DNA of 40,825 nt from Candidatus Woesearchaeota archaeon (GTDB taxonomy: Archaea > Nanobdellota > Nanobdellia > Woesearchaeales > UBA9989). The stretch spans positions 1 to 40,825 of the forward strand of contig DUKZ01000041.1 of the NCBI GenBank assembly GCA_013329045.1, read 5' to 3'. Made by a program: the position numbers and the translations under genes. Below, piece by piece: positions 1 through 5,978 of the stretch (the first letter of the stretch is position 1; every line of letters starts with the position of its first letter). The notes beneath the pieces are model-generated. The model did no database searches, was not told where the DNA came from, and worked only from the letters and a program-made list of their open reading frames with translations.

Positions 1-53
1 AATGTTTTATTATTTAAGAGATTAGCTATTATTTGCATAAGATTGCAACATCA

Positions 54-406
54 AGACGGTAACAGAGTTACGAGTGAATGAAATGAACGAGTTTACTCGG
101 TTACCGTCCTAAATATTTTTCTTCTTACTGCTTGCATTCTAAGATTGCATCAAGACGGTAACAGAGTTACGAGTGAATGAAATGAACGAGTTTACTCGGT
201 TACCGTCCTTCTAATTCGTGCAGAGTGTTTGCATCGAGAGCGTAATCCAGACGGTAACAGAGTTACGAGTGAATGAAATGAACGAGTTTACTCGGTTACC
301 GTCCTTGTTATTTCACTTCTACATACTTGTAATACAAGACTGCAACGAGACGGTAAACGAGCTCCGAACGAAGCAAAGCGAAGTGAGATTGCTCGGTGAG
401 CATCCT
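54..406. repeat. Tandem array of 57-bp hairpin repeats (3 intact + 1 degenerate)
   Basis: Three near-identical 57-bp units lie at 54-110, 153-209 and 249-305. A decayed fourth unit at 348-406 keeps only its two ends. Start-to-start distances are 99, 96 and 99 bp, leaving 42, 39 and 42 bp between units. Each unit begins AGACGGTAAC and ends GTTACCGTCCT, so its ends form a 9-bp perfect stem that continues for about four pairs after one mismatch. The intervening segments are not unrelated: several carry a TTGCAT...AGATTGCA-like motif. No long reading frame runs through the array; in-frame stops follow unit 2. It is not a normal CRISPR, because the units are long, the spacers are partly related and no cas gene is present. 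Function unknown. Confidence 0.85.
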
Positions 407-432
407 TGTTGTCTTATTGAAAACGGAGAAAA

Positions 433-520
433 AACAACAGTAATGGCCACAAACTGGTTTTTCTCTCTGCTCAAAAAGCCTTCGCTAAGAGGCTTGGCAA
501 TCTGTGCTAGTGTTGTTTTT
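433..520 (+). repeat. Dispersed palindromic element, copy A (diverged)
   Basis: This segment begins ACAACAGTAATGGCCACAA and ends CTGTGCTAGTGTTGTTTT. It matches both ends of the better preserved copies at 4231-4323 and 40121-40265: an ACAACA...ATGGC start, a C/T-rich CTTTTC-like middle, then an AAGCC...CTGTGC...GTTGTT end. It is non-coding; short frames on both strands have no counterpart in known proteins and are not shared in frame with the other copies. Identity is clearly lower than between B and C, so it is probably an old copy. Confidence 0.55.
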
Positions 521-566
521 TCAGATAGGATAATTAGTGCAATTATCAAGAAGAGAATGATAAGAA

Positions 567-1235
567 TTACCTGTGCCTTCTCAGATCAACAAGTTCTGTT
601 TCAACAACAACTGCTGTCTTTGTAGCTTCATAGCAATGGTGGCATTCAGGGGTAACAGTAAAATAATTGAAGAAGATTGGATCAGATTCTCTCAGGGCAG
701 GATGTTGTGGTATGCCGTCAATGTCCCCTAGTAACCCAAGATTGAGTATATTTGCCCGTGCTGTCAAGGTAGGGTTGAAAAGGCCAGGTTCACTCACAGC
801 AACAATCCCATATAAGGGCAACCCTGCCGTTCTGGTAAAATGATTGATATATTGTGTTGCAAGATAAGCCCAATCTTGTCCGCAGGAATCACATAGAGGG
901 ATTTCACCATAAACATGAAGTGCTCTACCATCCCCTAGAGGATCAACATAGAAGATGCAGTTATCATCTCTTATGGCATAATTATCTTGTTTAAAAAGCT
1001 CCAAGAGCCCCATCTCGATCTCCCCATCACCAACGACGACAACCCCATGGCCATTGATATCGACGATTGATCCAGCTCCAACCAATAATCCTACCGCTTG
1101 CATCCTTGCAAGTTGGTCATCTCCTGCCTCAAGGAGCTGTTCGTAAAAGCTATCATGATTCTGTTTGTATTCTTCAGGATCAAAATGTCCAAGCAAGAGA
1201 TCAGTGAGCTGTTGCCTTCTATCTATTGGTTCCAT
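567..1235 (-). CDS. Orphan protein with two CxxC pairs
   Basis: A 222-residue soluble protein that I do not recognise. It has no signal peptide or membrane segment. Cysteine pairs CDSC (about residue 115) and CHHC (about residue 200) could bind one metal ion. The stretch with GVVVVGDGEIEMG followed about 15 residues later by AIRDD loosely recalls the P-loop and DD region of HPr-kinase/PEPCK-like folds, but the P-loop lysine is missing, so this is only a hint. The ATG at 1235 lies about 25 nt downstream of a TTTAAAAA box, consistent with a leaderless transcript. It stands alone, between the repeats and the MinD group. Confidence 0.75.
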   Translation of the reverse strand: MEPIDRRQQLTDLLLGHFDPEEYKQNHDSFYEQLLEAGDDQLARMQAVGLLVGAGSIVDINGHGVVVVGDGEIEMGLLELFKQDNYAIRDDNCIFYVDPLGDGRALHVYGEIPLCDSCGQDWAYLATQYINHFTRTAGLPLYGIVAVSEPGLFNPTLTARANILNLGLLGDIDGIPQHPALRESDPIFFNYFTVTPECHHCYEATKTAVVVETELVDLRRHR

Positions 1236-1255
1236 GCCCCAAGAAACCCGTCCCC

Positions 1256-1265
1256 CTTTAAAAAT
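1256..1265 (-). promoter_or_regulatory. TATA box of the 567-1235 gene
   Basis: The minus strand reads ATTTTTAAAG, centred about 25 nt before the ATG at 1235. This spacing fits a leaderless archaeal transcript. Confidence 0.5.
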
Positions 1266-1282
1266 CTTTCTTAATTAGCTAC

Positions 1283-1813
1283 TTATAAGTTACTAAATAA
1301 TCCTAGCTGTTTCTGTTTCCCAAACGAGATCAGGTAGGGCAGCACAAGCATCCCGACATACACGATCACGATCGGAACAGGGTTTTGAGGGATGTTAAGG
1401 GACAACAATGCTGCAAGAGAATTGGAAAAATGCACGATCACGAGAATATCGATGAGGGACACAAGAGGGATGAAAAACCCAGCAAAAATATGATGTTTTC
1501 GCTCAAGGTGCTCAATGTCCCAGATCACGATGTTGAAGAGCAGCCCGAATATGAGTCCAATCGATCCGATGATAAGATAGAGAGGCAGATAATTCAGGAC
1601 AAGGAACAATGGCACCATCACAAGCGATACAAGAAGGTTGCATGCAGTGAGCACAAGAAGCGCCATCCAATACAAAACCCGTTGAGAAGATTTCCTATAC
1701 ACGACATGCTTTTCCTGTTTTGCAGGGTCATCAAGGACGGAGATTGCCTGTTCGATGTCAGAGTCTTCCCACCCTTTTTTTCGAAGGCGCTCTCGGAGTG
1801 TTATCGTGTTCAT
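1283..1813 (-). CDS. Four-helix membrane protein, MinD-linked
   Basis: A 176-residue integral membrane protein. Residues 1-35 form a charged segment (LRERLRKKGWEDSDIEQAI) that resembles a small UBA-like helical motif. About four hydrophobic helices follow, roughly at residues 47-70, 76-100, 108-130 and 145-165. The start codon overlaps the stop of the MinD-like gene (ATGA, 1810-1813), so the two are probably translationally coupled and it is the last gene of a four-gene group. It could be the membrane partner of the ATPase (inference from coupling). No family is recognised. Confidence 0.8.
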   Translation of the reverse strand: MNTITLRERLRKKGWEDSDIEQAISVLDDPAKQEKHVVYRKSSQRVLYWMALLVLTACNLLVSLVMVPLFLVLNYLPLYLIIGSIGLIFGLLFNIVIWDIEHLERKHHIFAGFFIPLVSLIDILVIVHFSNSLAALLSLNIPQNPVPIVIVYVGMLVLPYLISFGKQKQLGLFSNL

Positions 1814-2541
1814 GATGGCTTGTACTTAAGGTTGGTATCATACCCTTGCCCGATCAGCAGCCCTGCGAGTTCCTTGTATGCAGTGCTGGACGCAGAGAAG
1901 GGAGCATGATAGACAACAGGGTGATGGAGGTGCTGGGCCTTCTTGACCGCTTCATCAAAAGGAATGCTGGAGAGGATTGGTGTTTCAAGTAAAGAGGAGA
2001 TGCTCTCTTTGCTCATCTCATAGTCTTTTTTGCGTGAGCCAACGATGATTGCGCCAATCACAGTTGAGTGAAGTTCTTCTGCTTTCACTTTTGTCTTGAT
2101 GGCATCGGTGACCGAGCTGATCTCTGGAGCGACAACAAGGAGGGTTTCATCGCTCGATTCCAGGATCGGAAGAGAATCAGTAAATCCTGGTGGGCAGTCA
2201 ATGATGACGACTTCAGCATGCCCATTCAGGGAATGGATATGTTTTTTGATATCCTCATAATTGATCCCTTCGATAAGCTTGATGCTGCCAGGGATGAGCC
2301 GAAGTCCGGAAGGGTGAAGATAGATTGCTTCAGTGATTTTCTTGTCTCCTGCAAGCACGTCATGGAAAGAACAGGGCACAAGGGGGCTGCCAAGGTGGAT
2401 GCCGATGTGTGGTGTGTGGATGTTCCCATCGACAAGGATCACATCCCGGCCAAAATTTGTCAGGGCAAGGGCGAGGTTGATGGAAGTGGTGGTTTTTCCA
2501 ACGCCTCCTTTTCCAGAAGCAATGGCAATGTATTTTGTCAT
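1810..2541 (-). CDS. MinD/ParA-family P-loop ATPase
   Basis: A 243-residue deviant Walker A ATPase of the SIMIBI MinD/ParA/Mrp class. The KGGVGKTTTS motif lies at residues 11-20, a switch region DGNIHTPHIG follows at about 39, and VIIDCPPG provides Walker B at about 112. Family members use ATP-driven dimerisation to position proteins or DNA or to load cofactors. The C-terminus does not show a clear amphipathic MinD membrane-targeting helix. It starts within the stop of the 2538-3047 gene and overlaps the membrane protein downstream, so it sits in the middle of a tightly packed operon with two helical proteins and one membrane protein. The exact cargo is unknown. Confidence 0.9.
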   Translation of the reverse strand: MTKYIAIASGKGGVGKTTTSINLALALTNFGRDVILVDGNIHTPHIGIHLGSPLVPCSFHDVLAGDKKITEAIYLHPSGLRLIPGSIKLIEGINYEDIKKHIHSLNGHAEVVIIDCPPGFTDSLPILESSDETLLVVAPEISSVTDAIKTKVKAEELHSTVIGAIIVGSRKKDYEMSKESISSLLETPILSSIPFDEAVKKAQHLHHPVVYHAPFSASSTAYKELAGLLIGQGYDTNLKYKPS

Positions 2542-3047
2542 GGTTTCTCGCCCGACAGGATAATGTCCCGGATGGCAGTCACAAACGCAATTGTCCTTCT
2601 GTTGAGTTCATACATGGCATCGATCGTAAGGTCGTGCGTTGCGCCATCAAGGGTGATTCTCATTGTCACATTTCTGCGGAATTCACCGAATCGCTCATAC
2701 TCTGACCTGTTCATGTTTCTCATATAGATATACAAGTTAATAAAACTGACGAGTTCTGGGCGCTCGCTTGCAAGGGAGCGGAAGGTGGAGATGCATTCCA
2801 TGACGGATCCTGGCATCTCGCCGAGCTTTTTCTTTTCTATCGCATAGAGAAGGTATGCATCAATAGCGCTTTTCGTGGCATTGATGAACCGGTTGAGAAT
2901 GTTCTTGATAACATCAACAGTCCGGGTATATTTCAGGCTGACATAGACCTGGTGATCTGCGCGCTTGAGCTCTTCGAGGGCGTTGATCAGCGCTTCACCG
3001 ATCGGGGTTTCTTCATCATACGCTTTTTTGTGCTGAGGTAATCTCAT
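2538..3047 (-). CDS. Conserved helical protein of the MinD operon
   Basis: A 169-residue, mostly alpha-helical soluble protein without cysteine motifs or membrane segments. No family is recognised. Its start lies inside the upstream gene (32-bp overlap) and its stop overlaps the MinD start by 4 bp, so it is very likely co-translated with both. Together with the upstream protein it may form the client or regulator of the ATPase; that is inference from position only. Confidence 0.75.
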   Translation of the reverse strand: MRLPQHKKAYDEETPIGEALINALEELKRADHQVYVSLKYTRTVDVIKNILNRFINATKSAIDAYLLYAIEKKKLGEMPGSVMECISTFRSLASERPELVSFINLYIYMRNMNRSEYERFGEFRRNVTMRITLDGATHDLTIDAMYELNRRTIAFVTAIRDIILSGEKP

Positions 3048-3495
3048 CTATGTCAAGGAAAAAGAGCCGGGCTCTGCTTATATACTTTTTGATTTCTTCC
3101 TCTGTGATCTTCCGGGTGGAATAGTCTTCCATGCAGATGATAAAGGAATTATCTCTTGTGAATTCTACGGGGCTTTTTCGGTGGGCAACAATCAGGTCTT
3201 TTATTTCCTGAAGGAGCTGGATGTGTTCTTCAGACCGCTCAAGGTATTTTGGTGCAATCTCCTTAAAAAGGGCAAATTTTGATTCGAACGTGTCCTCAAA
3301 GGAGTGCACGTCCGCTTCCATTGTCTCAGATGAGAGGAACGCTGCCATGAGGTTTGTCAGGCCGAGGAAAAGATGGTCCAGGACAGATAAGAAAAAGCGG
3401 GGATTATCGATGATGGGATACGTAACCGTCAGGAGATAATGTGCAGTGGAGAGATACTCGTTCGCTTTCTGAAGATACTCCCCCTCGGGCCCCAT
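3016..3495 (-). CDS. Conserved helical protein, first gene of the MinD operon
   Basis: A 159-residue, largely helical protein (YLQKANEYLSTAHYLL, DHLFLGLTNLMAAFL). The N-terminal part recalls HEPN/SAV2148-like helical bundles, but no catalytic RxxxxH motif is evident, so I leave it unnamed. The ATG at 3495 lies 27 nt from a TATA box, marking it as the first gene of the group 3495-1283. The promoter abuts the stop codon of the NAC gene. Confidence 0.75.
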   Translation of the reverse strand: MGPEGEYLQKANEYLSTAHYLLTVTYPIIDNPRFFLSVLDHLFLGLTNLMAAFLSSETMEADVHSFEDTFESKFALFKEIAPKYLERSEEHIQLLQEIKDLIVAHRKSPVEFTRDNSFIICMEDYSTRKITEEEIKKYISRARLFFLDIDEITSAQKSV

Positions 3496-3517
3496 AAATG
3501 ATTATCTGGAGTTTTAG

Positions 3518-3527
3518 ATTATAAATA
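3518..3527 (-). promoter_or_regulatory. TATA box of the MinD operon
   Basis: The minus strand reads CTATTTATAAT, centred about 27 nt before the ATG at 3495, immediately downstream of the NAC stop codon. Confidence 0.5.
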
Positions 3528-3528
3528 G

Positions 3529-3870
3529 TTATTGCTCTTGGAGTTCCAGGATGGCTGCCGCAAGATCTCCGGAGTGCTTTTCAAGAGTTTCGCGTGCTTC
3601 CTCTTTTGTGCAGCTGGTTTGTTCAACAACTGTAGAAACATCTTCCTCTGAGATTTCAGGTGCGCTCGATCGTTCTTCCTCGCTGATGGTGCCGGCGACC
3701 TGGAACGTCACCTGCCCTCCCATCTCAACTTGCTGCACGGAGGGATTGGAAACAATAATAGTCTTGTCAGGACACTTGATTACTACCTCAAGAGCATCCA
3801 CATCCTCTTGTTTGATACCAAGCTTTTTCATTGCTTGTTTCATCATCCGGGGGTCCATGCCAGGTATCAT
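3529..3870 (-). CDS. nac: Nascent polypeptide-associated complex protein (archaeal NAC)
   Basis: A 113-residue archaeal NAC, a ribosome-associated homodimeric chaperone that shields emerging nascent chains. The N-terminus MIPGMDPRMMKQAMKKLGI is typical of archaeal NACs. The NAC beta-barrel spans about residues 25-65 (VIKCPDKTIIV, QVTFQVAG). A C-terminal UBA domain lies at about 72-113 (EEDVSTVVEQTSCTKEEARETL...). Length matches the family. It lies 5 bp downstream of the Sec61-beta gene and probably shares its promoter, linking two proteins that act at the ribosome exit and at the translocon. Confidence 0.95.
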   Translation of the reverse strand: MIPGMDPRMMKQAMKKLGIKQEDVDALEVVIKCPDKTIIVSNPSVQQVEMGGQVTFQVAGTISEEERSSAPEISEEDVSTVVEQTSCTKEEARETLEKHSGDLAAAILELQEQ

Positions 3871-3875
3871 GGGGG

Positions 3876-4052
3876 TTATGGTGCTGCCAGCCAGCTGTTG
3901 CCATATGCGTGCAAGAAGAGCATGATGACCATTACAAGGATGATCATGATGATGATATGGCCAGGGGTAAACTCGATCTTGCTTTTGTACTCATCAAAAT
4001 ATCTGACAAGCCCCCCCATGCTCTGGGGCATTGATACTTTGTCTTTTGACAT
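3876..4052 (-). CDS. secG: Preprotein translocase subunit Sec61-beta (SecG)
   Basis: A 58-residue tail-anchored protein. The motif SMPQSMGGLVRYFDEYKSKI followed by a TPGH turn and one hydrophobic helix (about residues 32-52) is the archaeal Sec61-beta signature. It is the small non-essential subunit of the SecYEG/Sec61 channel. I chose the ATG at 4052 rather than the one at 4067, because a TTTATAAA box is centred 26 nt upstream of 4052 and the shorter form has the usual family length. It is first in a two-gene unit with NAC. Confidence 0.9.
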   Translation of the reverse strand: MSKDKVSMPQSMGGLVRYFDEYKSKIEFTPGHIIIMIILVMVIMLFLHAYGNSWLAAP

Positions 4053-4073
4053 GGGTGAGAGGAACAAACCGTT

Positions 4074-4083
4074 CTTTATAAAG
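4074..4083 (-). promoter_or_regulatory. TATA box of secG-nac
   Basis: CTTTATAAAG, centred 26 nt upstream of the ATG at 4052. Confidence 0.55.
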
Positions 4084-4164
4084 CTTGCTGATGAAAATAT
4101 CCCGAGGGATCAGAAAGCTTGCTGAAGAAAATAACCTGAAGAGTCAGAAATCTTCTTCTGTGAT

Positions 4165-4340
4165 ACAGCACCATCACCGCCGCTGGCAGGTGGACCGGTT
4201 TTTTCGCTCTGCTCAAAACGAAAGATAAAAGCAACACCACTGGCGCAGACGGCGAAGGATCTGAGCCGAGCTTTTCTGACCAAGGGAAAGAAAAGCGGTC
4301 TGCCGGCCGATGGTGGTGTTGCCGTAGAAATATTATTCAG
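4165..4340 (-). repeat. Dispersed palindromic element, copy B, with an adjacent half copy
   Basis: The core at 4231-4322 is bounded by perfect 10-bp terminal inverted repeats (GCAACACCAC / GTGGTGTTGC). Read on the minus strand it contains CAGACCGCTTTTC, AAAAGCTCGGCT, then GCCGTCTGCGCCA, in the same order and spacing as copy C at 40121-40265. The flank 4165-4220 resembles the left half of copy A (TGGC...TGGTTTTTTC.CTCTGCTCAAAA). The gap between the secG promoter and the RNase P RNA (about 350 bp) otherwise holds nothing I can identify; short frames here are not protein-like. Confidence 0.7.
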
Positions 4341-4430
4341 CACAAGTAAATAATCACCAGTAGTATTGTTGCCGAAAAATGAAAAGTGGCAGAATAAACT
4401 AATGAAGAAAAGCTATGCAAGAATAAAAAA

Positions 4431-4792
4431 GGGAACGTGGTAAGCCACCTTCTGTAGGGCCCAAAACCAGACAAGGATTGCCTGATCGATGACCCTTCTT
4501 CACATTCGTCTAAGCGCGTTTTCAGCTTGCACATGCCAGGGCTTGCCGTTTCACCTGCACCTGTGGAGACGTCGACGGGTTATCTCGAGCCTTGTCGCCA
4601 AGGCCTTCTCCATCTCATCCCATTCCACAGGGAGTGTCGTTGCTGTGCAGTTGCCGTCCATTGCTGGGCCTCTCTTCCAAGAGTGGCATTTTCCTCCCAA
4701 AACCAGGTATTGAGCCGCAGTTCTGGGGTCGTGTGGGTGGACTTTCCTCAGTGCTGCCGTCTTGGGCAGTCCGGTAGTGAAATCACGTTCCC
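4431..4792 (-). ncRNA. rnpB: RNase P RNA
   Basis: The catalytic RNA of RNase P, which removes tRNA 5' leaders. On the minus strand the molecule starts GGGAACGTG (from 4792) and ends CACGTTCCC (4431), giving a perfect 9-bp P1 helix. The universal CR-I sequence GAGGAAAGTCC lies at 4749-4739. Near the 3' end ACAGAA (4455-4450) and GGCTTA (about 4446-4441) match the conserved CR-V region just before P1. Length of about 362 nt is normal for archaeal type A. The region is more GC-rich than its surroundings, and all open frames inside it should be ignored. It is transcribed in the same direction as the THUMP methyltransferase upstream. Confidence 0.95.
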
Positions 4793-4848
4793 TTAAAGAG
4801 AAAGAATGGGTGGCTGTATATAAAGATGGTGCTAGATGATGCTCAGAA

Positions 4849-5946
4849 TCATGGCTTCTTTTCAAACCGGAGAACCATCCAGCAGTCCTTTCCAACCCCA
4901 ATAACCTGCTCCCCAAGCTTGGTAAAATACTCTCCAGCAACCATCTCAATAGGTTCTTTTTTCCGAACACAAACGCATAATATCCCTTTCTTCTTCAGCA
5001 CAAATGCTCCATTCCTGAAAAAATCTCTATAGACCTTCGCAATGATCTTCTCTTCATGGATGCGGGAAGGCTCCGGTGGTTGCGTCACGATATAATCAAC
5101 GCTCCCCTTATCGAACCGCAGATCCAGATCCTCGATATCGACCCGGGAAAAGGAAATATCCTTTATTCCCGCAATCGCTGCATTCTTTTTTGCGGCAGAG
5201 ACGTGCCGAAGTTGCCGGTCAAAGCCGGAGATGTTTCCGCACGTTTTTGCTTTCTTATCGCGCGCCGCAAAAACATTCTGCATCTCTTCTTTCATCAGAA
5301 AATCTTTTTTTCGGTACATGCAAACAGGCAAGCGGGAACAAAAGAACGCCGCTTCGATGGGGATGATGCCAGAGCCGCAGAAAGGATCAACAAGAACTTT
5401 TCCAGGCACATACCCAGACATCCGGACAATTCCATACCCAAGCGTCCCTCGAAGCGATGAGGGGTGTAAAAAGACTTTGTAATCCCTTTTTGATAAGTCA
5501 AACCCTGCAATATCTAGACCAAAATAGCATTGGTCGTCATTGATGATCAGCATCACCAGGTGCTGGTAGTTCTTGAGTGAAATCCTTCCCTGGAGAGTCT
5601 CCCGAAAACACGATAACGCCGTTTCTGTTGCATCGATGCTCTGGAAAGGATGGCTCCCTACCCTTATCGTTTGAATGCAGATCATCCCTTCAGAAGGAAA
5701 CACTAAGGGGGATACATTTGACAATTCTTTTTTGATGTCTTCGAGTGCAGTGATAGTAAAAGAGCGATAGAGTTTCAGGACCCGAAGGAATGATTGTCCT
5801 GCATAGGCAAGAGAGAACAGTTGTTCTGTATCAGCGCTAAGCATGCACATGCTCTTTCCGGCAACAGCTTCTGCTCCGATTATTTCTTTGATCTCTTGTG
5901 CTGCCACCTCTTCCATGCCGGGATGGGTGATGATCATGCCTTCCAT
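4849..5946 (-). CDS. THUMP-domain RNA methyltransferase (Trm14/TrmN-like)
   Basis: A 365-residue protein with an N-terminal ferredoxin-like/THUMP region (about residues 1-160) and a C-terminal Rossmann methyltransferase. SAM motif I is DPFCGSGIIPIEAA at about residue 190. Relatives make N2-methylguanosine in tRNA. The family's motif IV, usually (N/D)PPY, here reads TQPPEPSR (about residue 295), so the catalytic Asn/Asp and the aromatic residue are both replaced. Target or activity may therefore differ. I chose the ATG at 5946 because a TATTTAAG box is centred 26 nt upstream; an upstream in-frame ATG at 5961 is less likely. It lies directly before the RNase P RNA. Confidence 0.85.
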   Translation of the reverse strand: MEGMIITHPGMEEVAAQEIKEIIGAEAVAGKSMCMLSADTEQLFSLAYAGQSFLRVLKLYRSFTITALEDIKKELSNVSPLVFPSEGMICIQTIRVGSHPFQSIDATETALSCFRETLQGRISLKNYQHLVMLIINDDQCYFGLDIAGFDLSKRDYKVFLHPSSLRGTLGYGIVRMSGYVPGKVLVDPFCGSGIIPIEAAFFCSRLPVCMYRKKDFLMKEEMQNVFAARDKKAKTCGNISGFDRQLRHVSAAKKNAAIAGIKDISFSRVDIEDLDLRFDKGSVDYIVTQPPEPSRIHEEKIIAKVYRDFFRNGAFVLKKKGILCVCVRKKEPIEMVAGEYFTKLGEQVIGVGKDCWMVLRFEKKP

Positions 5947-5968
5947 AAGCACACAACTCATCCTAGCT

Positions 5969-5976
5969 ATTTAAGG
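5969..5976 (-). promoter_or_regulatory. TATA box of the THUMP methyltransferase gene
   Basis: CTTAAATA on the minus strand, centred about 26 nt before the ATG at 5946, in the short gap after gyrA. Confidence 0.4.
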
Positions 5977-5978
5977 GT

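Noticed and set aside
54-406. CRISPR array
   Set aside because: Repeat units of 57 bp are too long, spacers share motifs with each other, only three intact units exist and no cas genes are in the window.
218-625. Plus-strand coding frame through the repeat array
   Set aside because: It begins with GTG after an in-frame stop, covers hairpin repeats and element copy A, and overlaps the end of the 567-1235 gene; the translated sequence looks random.
567-1235. HPr kinase/PEPCK-like enzyme
   Set aside because: Only a faint similarity around the would-be P-loop; the key lysine and serine are absent, so no function is assigned.
4110-4343. Small protein gene at the secG-rnpB gap
   Set aside because: The frame coincides with palindromic element copy B; the same element elsewhere is not open in that frame.
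4551-4970. Minus-strand 139-codon frame and several plus-strand frames
   Set aside because: They lie over the RNase P RNA, whose conserved motifs and P1 helix are clear.
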